Of a stretch of 64,000 nt of DNA, positions 45,058 through 56,613 are shown in pieces. This DNA comes from Diphasiastrum complanatum (lineage: Eukaryota > Streptophyta > Lycopodiopsida > Lycopodiales > Lycopodiaceae): contig CM055102.1 in the NCBI GenBank assembly GCA_029204225.1, positions 1,822,854 to 1,886,853 on the forward strand, given 5' to 3'. The notes beneath the pieces are model-generated. The model did not search any database. It saw nothing but the letters and a program-made list of their open reading frames with translations, and was not told the origin of the DNA. Numbering within the stretch: the stretch's first letter is position 1; each line of letters begins with the position of its first letter. The translations under genes were made by a program, and so were the position numbers.

Positions 45058-46172
45058 TTGCACCAACATGAATCACCTTTTCACATAGTGGAGCCTGAGG
45101 AACCATGCACTGAAAGGCTCACACTCTTGCTGTCAAGCCACGTTAGTTTACCACTCGGAGAACTACTGTGGATTGTACCACAAGCGAAAAGCCTTTTAGC
45201 GGAATGGGCCAATGCAAATGAGGAGCCAATAGCGCCTGAGCCCATCTATTGTGCGGGCTATGATGAAACAGGTAACGTCCTCCACATCGGAGTAGCATGG
45301 GAAAGTGAGGAACACAACATCACTTTGCCAATCAAACACAAGAGATATGAGGACGAGGCGACAGTGGTAGATGGAGGATCGGGTGTCAATTTGATCTCCA
45401 CTACTTTGTACGAAAAATGAGAATTACAAGGATTGAAGCCAGCCAAATTCGCCATCAAACTAGCAGATCAATCATGTGTGAAACCAAAAGGTGTAGTTGC
45501 TGATATTCCCGTATAGAAAGCATACATACAGTATGTGATTACTTTTGTGGTCATGGATATACCTGAATGTCCATCTGCATACCGTGTTTTGCTGGGAAGA
45601 CCATGGTTGAGAGCTGCGCAAGTAGTACACAACTGGGGTACAGGGAAACTCACCTTCAAGAACAAAGAATAGTTTGTAAAGGTAGATCACCCAAAGTTGA
45701 TGACGGATCATCCACGACAGATCATATGATTGACCTCCCAAGGCTAGCCAAGGGAGGTCACTATCATTCAGAGATGGATTTCATGAGATGGACGGATGCA
45801 TTAGCAGCTATTGACTGCCAGACATGTCAATATGAATCAGATCCAGAACGGAATACATCTTCACCCAAATGTTACACTATGGACACACCAATCACATTTG
45901 GGGTGAATATGATAAACGTAGCATGGCTGTCAACGGAGCCGATTGAGAACACAATGGACAATGATCTAGTCCCTTGGCAACATGCTCTAACCTATAATAA
46001 GGAGATTGAGCTGACTGATGAACAAGTCCTACACCAAATAGACCCAAATCATTATGGAACCAAGAAGGTACCAGCTCAACTACCACAAAGGTCTGCTATG
46101 GCAAAAGTCTCAAGGATCGATCCACCCAAGGCACCTGCGAATAAGAAGAATCAGTTGAAGCAATGCTACAAC
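45058..46172 (+). pseudogene. Gypsy protease and linker to RT
   Basis: The frame 45058-45420 has a retropepsin-like motif VVDGGSGVNLIS (about 45364-45399). After a stop it continues LKPAKFAIKLADQS, a stop, then YVITFVVMDIPECPSAYRVLLGRPWL and HNWGTGKLTF, the usual protease end in plant Gypsy elements. One frame over, up to about 46172, a spacer includes LPRLAKGGHYHSEMDFMRW and DEQVLHQIDPNHYG. RT itself is absent because the sequence is cut by a family-G fragment. Confidence 0.8.
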
Positions 46173-46402
46173 CAGGTGATTCTCAATCTCTTCTTCTCCA
46201 TTCCTTCCCTTCAACCAAAATATGATGAATGTTAGTGTAGAGGAGTAGAGTTAAAGAGGAGTAGTATAGTGGTGAGCAGAGTTAAGGGAGAAAGTAGGAA
46301 ATTAACTAAAAGTAGCATCTATGCATAGTTAGGCACCTATCCAGTGTTCTAACCTTTGTTGACAGGCGGAAGGGCTATACTACGAGAGATCTTCGACCCC
46401 AC
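46173..46402 (+). repeat. Family-G LTR/leader fragment G3
   Basis: Reverse complement of 25290-25480 plus some extra bases near 46255. Contains the landmarks CACCTATCCAGTG and ACTACGAGAGATCTTC. Confidence 0.75.
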
Positions 46403-46487
46403 ACCCTTCTTTCCACAAAAGAAACATTTTTGCTTTGACTTGTCCTTCGAGCTTGATGCATCATCCTCTTCTTTGGCCTCCTTCGAT
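46403..46487 (-). pseudogene. Scrap of family-C gag zinc-knuckle region
   Basis: On the minus strand it encodes KEAKEEDDASSSKDKSKQKCFFCG, matching the C1 gag just before its zinc knuckle. Only about 80 bp remain, between the G3 fragment and a Gypsy RT. Confidence 0.65.
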
Positions 46488-47680
46488 CCCGTGTCTTGAC
46501 ACTATATGGCCAAGTATCAAGCCATGTGTCACCCAGAATTGACATTTTTCTGGATTCAAGGAGATCTGGTATTCGCGACATTTTTGTAACACCTTCTCCA
46601 AATTGGATAAGTGTTCTGAATCTAGTCCATGCACGCACAGATCGTCCAAAAAAATTTCCAAAGTTTTTTAAAAATTATCTTTAAATGTCGCCTACATGAC
46701 TCGCTGGAAAGTGCTTGGGGCATTGCAAAGTCCGAATGGCATCACTTTATGGGCATAAGTTCCCTATTCTGTGGCAAATGTTGTCTTGTGCTGGTCCTGA
46801 GGGGCTATTTTCACCTGGTTGTAGCCGCTGAAGCCATCTAGAAAATCGTAGGCTTCGTTGCTAGCTATTCTATCGAGGACACTTTTCGTAAATGGTAAAG
46901 AAAAATGGTCCTTTTTGGTGACTGCATTAAGCACCTTCAGATTCACATAGATACACATTTTGCCATTCTTTTTGGGTACTATAACTATCGGTGATACCCA
47001 TTCCGTGTGCTCGATTTCGTAATTGAAATCTGCATCCATAAGTTTCTGCAACTCTTGCTTGATCAGTTCTATATAATTCGGGTTGAAGCGGTAGTAACGG
47101 CTTACCTTGGGGACTGCTCCGTCCACCAAAGGTATGGTGTGTTGGACTATTGTTGGCGGACAAGGTTTAAAAACCACCAACAAGGATCGTAGTCTCTTGA
47201 ACTGCGTGGGTGTTAACTGCTCTCCCACATGTACTATCCTTTCTTCTTCTCCTGGTTCCACAAGATTCATCGGTTGTGTTCGCGCAGGTCCCTCAAAGAC
47301 TTGTTCCGCTGGTGCCTGACGTTGATCAGGTTCTTGTTGGGCTTGCGGCATCATGATTACCACGTCGTCCAATGTATAATGCATGAAAGTATCAGGCATC
47401 TCATGAACTGGAGCTCGTCGAGATTCCTCTTTCAGCATATTGATCTTGGCCTGACTGGTCATTTTTCTATTTTCTGTCACCTGTGTAGAAGATGACATTG
47501 TATTTGAGTCCAACTTGATTGACTTCAAGGAATCCAACACCTTCTTTTTGCTCCTTTTTGTCATTTTGGTGGGTTCATCCTTGTTGTCTTTCTTCGAGAC
47601 TGCTGTGACATTCGTCTCATGGTTGCGAATATCAACGTCTACTGTAGCTATTGCCTCTTCGGGTAGGTCACTCCATCGGA
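46488..47680 (-). pseudogene. Gypsy reverse transcriptase, N-terminal half
   Basis: The 266-codon frame (47564 down to 46764) contains IPLVDGAVPKVSRYYRFNP, EWVSPIVIVPKKNGKMCIYV, LPFTKSVLDRIASNEAYDFL and DGFSGYNQVKIAPQDQHKT (first catalytic region). It is open back to 47680. After frame changes it continues VMPFGLCNAPSTFQ-like sequence and FLDDLCVHG (the catalytic DD), then LQKCREYQISLNPEKCQFWV. RNase H and integrase are missing. It is cut on the right by the G2 LTR. Confidence 0.85.
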
Positions 47681-48199
47681 TTCACTATGGCAAACAATAA
47701 ACATGGAAATAGAAAGCAATAGAAAACACAACCAATAGCAATAGCAAGTAGTGAATAGCAAATGAGGATGCTTCTCTTCCAAAAATGGTAGAGTTTCCTC
47801 CTTCTCATTAAGCATCGAAATAGTGTACAAATGGTGCCTTTTTATAAAATGGGGAAGGCCCTTGCCCCTCAATCTTATTGGCTAATATTCACAATGATCC
47901 TAACCATTCATCTTGGACCCAACTTGATCCAAGGGTCCACAAAAAGTACATTAGAAATCACAAGATTCATGTGAGTCTCAATTTGGACCCAACTCTAAAA
48001 AGTGATCTCTAAGTTTAAAAATGACATTGGACCTCTAGTTTTATTTCAATTACAAGGCCCAAGTCAAGTTTATTTTATTTACAACTTCAATTGCGTGCTC
48101 ATTGAGCCATGGGCTTATACACGCAGGATGCCATGCCCTCGCAACACATTTTATTGAAGGATTTTATTTATTTACACTTTGTTGGAAATACCCCCAACA
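47681..48199 (-). repeat. Family-G LTR fragment G2
   Basis: Nearly the same as 25555-26066. The outer end CCCCCAACA at 48199 is intact, the inner part is cut off at 47681. It separates a Gypsy RT from an unrecognised minus-strand frame. Confidence 0.75.
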
Positions 48200-48245
48200 G
48201 GACCCACGACCTGAAGTAGTGCCGGTCCCTCGACACTCGGCCGGT

Positions 48246-51200
48246 TTAGTAGAGCGTTCTCTTGGACCGCCTCTGGTGGATGAGATATCCCGTAACGTCT
48301 TCCATGAAGTTGATACAGTCCAGTTTCTTCGAGTCCTTTGGCATGTGGAAGGACTTGTGGACTCCTGTCAGCCATTCTTGATCCACCCATGCTTGGAATC
48401 GATTCATCAAGGGATCTCCAAGGAGTGCAGCTAGGTAATATACGCGAGCGACTAGCAACTGGTCTTCGACTTTGTCAGAAGCGAGCGCCTTATTTGGATC
48501 AAAAAATATGGAGAGAAGAAAATCATCCCATTTTGTTTCAATGCCCATTGAATATTCCAAGTCCCGGGCGTAAGTGGTTGCCGCATGAACTGTGGGATCG
48601 GGGCAATTGATGTAGTGACTGACAAATGCGGAGAGAGCCCTTCTGGCATCTACATCCATTGTCCACCCATATTCGAATTTGATGATTGGCCAGTTGAAAT
48701 TGTTGAGTGTGATCTGGTCCAGAGGAGTGCCGCATTCCACCCATTTGGATCTTCTTGGACATGGCAAGAAATGCGCGTTCACCCGTAACTGTTGCGGACT
48801 CAGCACGTAAGCCCTGATGGTCACAAGGTCTCTCTCAAATAACTGTTTTCACCACTCCGGTTGTGGTTGGAGAGTGGGTAAGGCTTGCATTTCTTTTCTC
48901 TTGATGGTCTGAGCTGAGAATGATATCTGCCAGCCGCCTCTTGATGACTAGTGGGGATATTTGGATAGAAATTCATTGATGTTCTCCTCCACGGATTTTG
49001 GTCTTCGGAAGGCCCGGCTGGCAGATATCGTTCGTGACCCTCTGGATGATGTTGTTTGGCCCTGGCTGGTGGTTGTGCCTTGGCTCTGGTCTCGCATCTC
49101 AGTGGCCGCATCTGTCTACCCTTGGTCTTGGCCTTCGGACCCTTGATCTGGTTGAAATCCCCCTGCTGCCTGCTGGCTCTGATCTTGGCTGGTACTAGCA
49201 TGTGCAGCGTCAAAATTTGGTGGCGGTGGAATTACCACGGGGTTGGGCTGGGCCTTCGTTTCCATGTATTTATGGCATGCCTTGAGGGCTTGCTTGGCCT
49301 GGGCGATCTCTTGCGTTGCGCTTGTCCGATACTTATTGAACTCCGCCTGGTAGTAGTTGAGGGTTTGGCTATAAATCTGCACCTGACGCCGTAGAAGACT
49401 CATCTCTGATTGGGAAAGCGGCCTTGTGTCCTGTGCAGATTGAGCTAACCAGACGAGCTTCTCATCTTGTAAGGCTTTAACCTCCGTCCCCAGGCGCGTG
49501 TTCTCTGCTTCCAAAAGTGTAAGTTGTGTCTAGATGGAGGCAAGTCGTTGGGATGCTTCAGCTTGAAGCTCCCGCACCTTTGTGGAGGCCTCAGTCAGCG
49601 CTTTGGAGAGGCTTTGAATGTATTTGTTTAGGCCCTCCTCCTCCTACTACAACTTGGCAATCTCTTGGTGCCCTGCTTGTTCGTGTTGTTGAGCCAGAAT
49701 CAGCTCTTGTTGCAGCTTGGTGAGGTTTGTTTGCAACTGTGTATTACTCGTTGCCAAATGTAGTACCCTGCTTTCCAGAATAGCTTTGGTTGCTACCCTG
49801 CTTTCCTAGGGCTTGGTACGCCGTCGTTAGATCCATGGAAGCAGCTGGTACACTGGCACTGGCAGGGGCTTGTGTTGTATCGGCCCCGACGAATTGTGGA
49901 ATTCTGTCGTCATTGTCTTCGATAAGGTTTTCATTTGTCCTGATGCCATCTGGGGCGGTAGGGTCAACCCGATCTGGTGATGCTATAAAAACTGTTTTTA
50001 CAAATGCGTCATCAAGCAGCGGTTGGCTGCCCTCGGCAACCTTTGGCGAAGCGGGTGGGGTGTGAGAAACAATGGAAATAGGGGTGAGGACGGCTTGTCC
50101 AAACGAGAGGATGGGAGGAACAGTGGGGAACTGAAGGGTGGTGTGGAGTATGGAAGAAGGTGAGCATGGAGCAGAAAGTGTCTGGCGTGGGTGTGAAAAA
50201 TTGATAACTTGCATCCATGCCAGAGTGTCGGGGGACAGTTGCAAATTAGAAGGGTAGAATGTGAGAGGAGCAATGGTGGTGGCAAGAGTAATGGAGGATG
50301 CGATGATGATGGATGGAATAGCGGACACTGGAAGAGAAGTAGGAGTGATATCAATAGAAGAAATGGGGATGGAGACAGAATAGATGTGGATGAAATAGGA
50401 AGAGAGATAGCGACAACAGAAATTGGAGTGGGGGGTTGCACAGAAGAAGAAGTGGCAGTGGTTGATGGAGTAGTTAGTGCTGCAGTGGAGACATGTCTTT
50501 GGGTAACAGGTGGAGATGTGGATGTGGAGGCAACGCCACGCATTCGTTTGCTGCCGTTGTGTTAATGACTGCAGGTTAGGAGGAGGTAGATGCTTGAGAT
50601 GGTGGGTAAAGGTTAGTATGTGGCACAAGGGTAGACAGGAGAGATGAGCATTGGAAACTGCACACTTTCGCCTCGAGAAGTGCGCAGGCAAAGTTACACA
50701 ACAGAGGGCTTGCTGCGATTCGCTCACGGTTGTTGGGTTTGATGGAGTTTGTTAGTTCTCGAATAAGGAAGCTATGCCAGTCGTATGGCACAACGGAGAG
50801 GTTAGGAAACTCCAGAAAGGATTTCACTATCTGACTCAACAGCGTAGACTGGATTTTGTCCTTGCAAAATGTTGAAATAACTAGAAAGTTATTCAACAGA
50901 TGCGTAGCTGTCTAATGACGGGTTCCGTGATAGCTTCTATCAGGTAAACATTGTTAGTCTGGATGGGGATTTCTGGTGTGATTTGGGTGACGAATGGTTT
51001 GATTAGAGCTTTGGCGTGGCGATGGGAGATGGGTTGACGATCACCGGACATAATGCCAATGGTGATCATCGAGTCGACGTTAATCCTGACCTTGTACGTG
51101 GTACCTTGGTATAGGAAGTGGAAACAAGCCTTGTCCTCGTCCCAGGTGGCGTAAGCGTGAAGGGCAAGGCCCATGTTAATCTCAGAATGGAAGAGCGTCG

Positions 51201-51354
51201 AGTAAAAATCCATTGCTTCAAGGAGTGGGCCGGCTGTCTGCAGCCATGGTTGGATCAGAGTGTCAGAGGGTAGAGGCCAAATCTGCATGGCCTCGGGGAT
51301 TTCACACTGGATCACCTGTTTGGCGCCAAAGTCTTTAGAGGATGAGGAGGCCAT
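48246..51354 (-). pseudogene. Long unrecognised minus-strand gene (ORF-X), several frame breaks
   Basis: Read right to left. ATG 51354 (MASSSSKDFGAKQVIQC) opens a globular part with WDEDKACFHFLYQGTTYKVR, a Tyr/Ile-rich segment ending ITEPVIRQLRIC and, in the next frame, SFLEFPNLSVVPYDWHSFLI (to about 50620). A Ser/Thr/Pro-rich low-complexity region follows to about 50000. Next is a coiled coil (about 49760-49260; QTNLTKLQQELILAQQ, KALTEASTKVRELQAEA, NTRLGTEVKALQDEK) with a few stop codons, then a Gln/Pro-rich and basic stretch. Last is a second globular part (48824-48246) with FNWPIIKFEYGWTMDVDARRAL, WDDFLLSIFFDPNKAL and YLAALLGDPLMNRF. It has no pol motifs. It lies next to a Gypsy leader and so could be an accessory ORF or captured gene. 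GC content is visibly higher than in neighbouring Copia DNA. Confidence 0.55.
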
Positions 51355-52339
51355 GTTAGCAATGATGATTAGTGGTTGAAAAAGTCAAAAAAGTAGAAAA
51401 AATGGTGGAAAATGGAAAAAGATGTGAAAACAGTAGAAAATTGAGAATAATGAGTGTTGGATGACAATGATTGTAGTTCAGAGCACAGATCGGTGTTTAA
51501 TATGAGAAGATGACAACTGGTAGGAAGTTTGGTTGAAAACAGAAAACTTGGTATTTTCAGTGGAAATTTTGACAGAGTTTCGCTAGCAAAGGTGACAAAT
51601 GACTCGAATTCAGTCCTTATATAGCGGAATTTAGTGTGCGTATTAGGTGAAATTCACTTTCTCTTGCTCAGTTCCACCCAAATTTTGGCAACACCTTCTT
51701 CACAAAATTCTAAGACCTCAGGGAAGTCTGCGAGAGTTCAAAAGGTAATTTGACTGCCATGCGAAGGTTCTGCGAGGGTTCAACTCTCGCAGGAAGTGAT
51801 CTCTCTCACAACTTGTTCTTATGATTGGATTTTCAAGATCAAACCATGTAGACAGGCTAATTTCACTGCTCTGATTTCATTTAGGCACCTTGCGAGAGTT
51901 GGTAAGTTGATCTTGATGCTCTACGAGAGTTCTGAAAATTCTATTTCTGAAACCCTTGCATACACTAAAAAATGATGATTCCTCCATCAGAAACTCTCGC
52001 AGAGATTTTCATGAATGCATCTAGGTCAGATCTGGTGACTGTCCAATTTTCAAGAGCTATCTCCCAGGGGATCTCAAAAAATCATGAAAAAAGTGCTCCT
52101 TCAGAGTGTTTTTTGACTAGATCTTGAGATTTTCTGATTTTTAACTTTTGTAAACTGGTAATCAGCTTCATCCAGGCTTGATCTGACTGTTGGTAGTGCT
52201 CTGGAAGTTCTAATGGATTCTTGGTAGTAGATCCCTCAGTCAATCTGATGATCTGTTTCCTTTTTTACCCTATCAGGATCTGAATCCTCCTTGGATTCTG
52301 ATGGATTTTCCCAATTTTGCCAGATTTGGCTGAATCTTG
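51355..52339 (-). repeat. Gypsy-type leader with CTCTCGCAGA repeats, second copy
   Basis: About seven copies or variants of CTCTCGCAG / GCGAGAGTT between 51729 and 52000 (for example 51729, 51769, 51785, 51892 and 51989) match the leader at 42.4-43.05 kb. Near 52030-52260 other leader-like sequence has no gene. A possible TATA (CCTTATATAGCGG) is at 51616-51628. Confidence 0.65.
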
Positions 52340-53640
52340 GATGGTCTCGTTGATAAAATGGCTTTTGCGATCACTGACTAGCTCCACCGGGCACCCGAAG
52401 TGCACAATGATATTTTTATAAAGGAACTTGGCAGTGGTCCTAGCATCAACTAGTCTTACTGCCTTGGCTTCGACCCATTTGGTGAGGTAGTCTGTGGCTA
52501 CGATTATGTATCGAGCCTAGGAACTCCTTGCTGCGGGGTGAATTGGACCAATATAATCCAATCCCCATTTTTTGAATGATGCTTGGGCTAAGACTGGGTG
52601 CATTGGATCATAGTCAATTTTGTTGGTCTCCTTGCCCTTTGGCACACATCGCACTTTTTCAAGTATTCCTCCGTGTCTTTATGAATCGTTGGCCACCAAC
52701 ATCCTGATTGTAGGATCTTGCGAACTGTAATATTAGATGCAAAATGACCTCCACCCATGCCTTTATGTGAAGGCGAAATGATCTGGGTGGTCTCATGAGG
52801 AAGAATACACTGCCGAAGGATTCCGTCTGGACCTCTTCGGTACAACTGGCCGGCAATAAGCTGATAAGGTCTAGCCTTCAAGATCAATTTCCACTGTTTC
52901 GCCTTTGGTAGTGATTTGTCTGGTTGGCCCCGCATTAGATATTCAACAATGTCGGCAGCCTATTCTGGTACTGTATCCACGTAAAATAAAGCAACATCTG
53001 CCAGCTCATCGTCGGGTTGGGTTGCAATCTCCTTTCCCTTGATTCGTGACACATGATCTGCCATGTAGTGTTGTTTTCCCTTGCGAACTACTATCCGAAA
53101 ATCAAATTCCAACAACAAAAGGAGCCATCTGGTGATTCTCCCAGTGTTGCAAGTTTTATTAATGAGATATAGCAAGGGTTGATGGTCCGTATAAAAAACA
53201 AAATGTGTGGCCATCAAATAGTGTCAAAACCTCTTAACTGCATAGATCATTGCCAGTGCTTCCCGCTCTGTGGTTGAATAATTCATTTCGGTATCACTGA
53301 GCTGTCGACTTGCAATTCGGATTGGAAAATCCTTTTTGTGTTCACCTGGTTGGGTTAAGACTGCTCCAACTGCATACTTCGATGCGTCCATATGCACGTG
53401 GAACTCAATGGACCAATTGGGTGATCATAAGATTGGTGCTGAGACCAATGCATCCTTAATCTTCTGGAAAGCCTTTAGAGCTTACTCATTCCAATGTGGA
53501 TCCGTTGTGAGCTTGTAAATTGGTATGGCTAACTCCGCAAAATCAAGAATGAAGATCCTATAATAGTTAGCATGACCCATGAAAATGTAGACCTCGCGGA
53601 TCGTCCCCGGTGGTGGTAGATCAACAATGATCCTGATCTT
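52340..53640 (-). pseudogene. Gypsy RNase H and integrase relic
   Basis: Minus strand: FVFYTDHQPLLYLINKT and GRITRWLLLLLEFDF, then KGKQHYMADHVSRI (RNase H end). Next come a zinc-binding integrase N-terminus (GGHFASNITVRKIL ... CDVCQRARRPTK) and the core LDYIGPIHPAARSS with stops, YIIVATDYLTKWVEAKA and VELVSDRKSHF, covering the first two catalytic Asp. The third catalytic residue and C-terminus are absent. Further right, 53224-53640 holds decayed RT/RNase H sequence. It joins a family-C gag at about 53640. Confidence 0.82.
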
Positions 53641-53641
53641 T

Positions 53642-54304
53642 TCAATTGGTCTTCATTTTGCCCTTGAATGAGAAATTGGCTTTCTCATCACCATCCTGCA
53701 AAGACAAGGAACTCATCCTAGATTTTGCATGGAGCATCCTACACTCTTCAGCCACTAATACATTGTGAAGTTTTTCTATAGTTGGCAAAATGTCTTGGAT
53801 GGCAAAACTTTGGACCAAATTTGCAAAGTCATCTCCTAGACCATTAAGGACAATTTTTACAAGCTCTCCATCATGAATCTTCTCTCCAACAGAAGCCAAC
53901 TCCCTATTTAGAAACTTGATTTTGAGTACATAATCCTGTGCACTCTCCTCACTTCTCTTCATGCTTTGCAGAATCTGATTTCTAAGCATAAGAACTCTAG
54001 AAGTGTTGCTAGATTCATAGATTGATTTTAAAGACTCCCAAGCCTCTTTAGCACTAGTACATGCTGATACTTCTCTCAACAAATCATTGCTTACATTCAT
54101 TTTCACACAATGAAGTGCAAGCCTAGATCTCTTCTTGTATCTAGCTAGCTCCTATGCACCTAGAGGTCCGTCTTCATCTTCAATCAAGAACTCATGAAGG
54201 TCTTGGAGCACCTAGAGTGACTCCATCCTAACCTTCCAAATATCATAATTTGTAGAATTCAATCTCTCACTAGCTTTTAGAAGGTATGCTCCAGCAGATC
54301 CCAT
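53642..54304 (-). pseudogene. C2 gag (Copia family C), truncated
   Basis: From ATG 54304: MGSAGAYLLKASERLNSTNY, then TAG after RMESL and a second TAG before ELARY, exactly as in C1. From VKMNVSND on the frame is open: SAKEAWESLKSIYESSNTSR, GEKIHDGELVKIVLNGLGDD, HAKSRMSSLSLQDGD. It ends in the basic linker where a Gypsy fragment begins. Zinc knuckle and everything after it are missing. Confidence 0.85.
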
Positions 54305-55097
54305 CTTACTGGTGACTTCTACAAACAAGAAATAGATTTGATTGACTTGAAACTCACAAAGGTCTCACACTTGCAATGTTTCACTCAAATTTGATTTTTA
54401 ATCCAACAAATGGACTTATAATCACAATTCTATCACTCTCTCACAAAGCTGGAATGAAGATAAGATGAAGTGAAAACTACTTTCAAACAAATCTTACCAA
54501 GAAATGGATTTGATTGTCTCTAGAAACTCACTAAGGTCTCTCTCTTGTAGTTTTTCACTCAAATTAGATTTCTAATCCAAAAAATGGACTTATAATCTCA
54601 GTTCTAGCACTCTCTCACAAAGTTGGAATGAAGATAAGATGATGTGAAATCTACTTACAATCAAATCTTGCCAATTTTGGCTATTTTTGGACAAAAAAAT
54701 GAATTAATCTCTTTCTTCCTTCTTGGTGTACTTTCAAGACCTGTTTTTAACCTTAATAGGACTTGAACTCAGCCTAGATTAATTATATTCCATGAAACAA
54801 ATTCAAATCTAATCAATGGCAAGTGATCTTGGTAGATTATTCTAGGATCTCCACCAGAAATTACACCAACAGCTCACAAATTGAATTTTTTCGAATCAAA
54901 TGAATACTATGCATTAGATGTAGGTTCATAGGTGCCCACACATGTGGATAGTATGGTTTTGGACCCCTACCAAGTTTGGGATCAAATCTCCTTACCAAAA
55001 TCAAGATTCTAGCTTGCCCTCTCAATACTAGTTTTTAGCACCAAAACTTGCTAAAAATGGATATGCATTAGATCAATGGCTTATGATCTTGTACTTG
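54305..55097 (-). other. Leader of C2
   Basis: Non-coding, collinear with the C1 leader, including its internal duplication. Confidence 0.65.
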
Positions 55098-55109
55098 GCT
55101 ATGATACCA
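55098..55109 (-). other. Primer-binding site of C2
   Basis: The + strand GCTATGATACCA gives TGGTATCATAGC, one mismatch from the canonical site, next to the LTR. Confidence 0.85.
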
Positions 55110-55652
55110 TGTGAAAGTACTGTACTTTAGGACCATAAATGGATCTACAAAAGATCCACAAGAGTGATTGGATGCTTGCCTAACAATCTACCAAAAAACT
55201 AGTCATCAAAAAGTTGATCTAGATTGGCAATTTGACAAACAACAAGCATTAACAATCAAAAGCATTGATCAACATTGAAATCCGAGCCCACACGTGTGTA
55301 CTACAGGCTATAGTACGGCCTTAAACCTGAGAAACAAGTAGAAATTGATTTGGTTGCATTTGGATCACAAAAACTCAATGTACATAGTGAACTAGCTTGA
55401 GATTGCCAATGAGCTCTAAAATTTTCTTTCTTCTCACTATGGAGAGAGGGAATACATAGCAGAGTCGACTTCCTTCTTGAAGTTAGGTGGATTTCTAGCA
55501 TGTCATAAGGAAGTTAACTCACTCTCCTTGACCTAAATGAAACCCTAGTCTATTTCCTAGAGTCATGCTTGGTAGATAGCTAGTTGGTCAAATTTTCACC
55601 TTAAATCTAAGATTTAGGTCTTATAATTGCCAATTTTTGGCAATTCTTCACA
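55110..55652 (-). repeat. 5' LTR of C2, internally deleted
   Basis: 543 bp, from GTGAAAGTACTGTACTTTAGG to GGCAATTCTTCACA. Compared with the C1 LTRs it lacks about 150 bp in the outer half. CACACGTGTG at 55289-55298. Confidence 0.85.
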
Positions 55653-56223
55653 TCTTTCCTTTCAGACTGATTGTCAATACAAGCTCATAACTATTACATA
55701 TCGTAGTTAGCTTTGTGAGCACGTGGTTTCACTCGCTATTGATTTGTGCTCACTAGTATCATCTGACTTGTATTTCTATACATTCAATCTGAAATAAATT
55801 ACTATTAGGTTTTGCATTCAGATTTTGTTAGTGTTGCATGCTTTCCGGTTTCTGTCTAAGTCTCTAATTATTTTATCTGACTGTTTGCTCTTCTACAATC
55901 AAACTCTATTTTGTGTTCACCTACTGTTGTAGTAGTGCACGCACCAAGAGAATCAGTCGACCATTGCCTTCGTGTAGTAGTAGGATCGTTGTGATCTGAT
56001 TGTTTGACCTGTCTGTTCGATCCACAAACTCAATCCATCACATTTTTCCTAAAAAACTCATTTTTCCATATCACATTTAACCTCATGACAGAATCACAGT
56101 AACAACATTAGATCATTGTGCCTACTATCATTCTATAACTATAACTAGACTAGTTACCAAATTTCATTATACTAACTAGCATAGTTAAACAAATCTATTA
56201 TTTTTCAATTTATTTGACCTATG
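55653..56223. other. No feature recognised
   Basis: Sequence left of an acidic open frame. No LTR boundary or gene motif seen. Confidence 0.5.
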
Positions 56224-56613
56224 TTATGTAGATTTCAAATGTGTGCATTTTGATTGGGCCAAGTGGTGGTCAAAATTAAAGAAAAAAGCTAAAGATATCT
56301 TTATAAGTTTGAATTTTGGAACTCCTCTAATGCATTGATATTCACCATCATTGGAATCTAATTCATCTTGACCATTGAATGGTTCAATTGCATCATCTTC
56401 AATCCAATGTTCAATGACTTGTTCGTGTTGATCCTCGTATTGTTGGTCATCATTGAAATTTTCAAAGGAGCGTTCAAGTTGAGAATTGTTGTTGTAATCT
56501 TGATATTGACAATCATCACCGAACTTGTCATTTTGATCATAGTCACCTTGATCCCAATAATCTTCTATGTCATTTTTTTTCACAATATGGCTGATTGTCA
56601 TCTTTCGGCTCAT
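56224..56613 (-). pseudogene. Unrecognised acidic, Asn/Asp/Gln-rich open frame
   Basis: 129 codons from MSRKMTISHIVKKND, rich in D, N, Q and Y (DYWDQGDYDQNDKFGDD, DQQYEDQHEQVIEHWIEDD). There is no known domain. The base composition is repetitive (TTGATCATT-like), so the skew may be a nucleotide effect. It lies about 500 bp from a Gypsy RT relic on the same strand and may be part of that element. It may not be a gene. Confidence 0.25.

Noticed and set aside
50209..50565. 118-codon + frame, Gly/Glu/Val-rich
   Set aside because: Antisense of the low-complexity Ser/Thr/Pro region of ORF-X.
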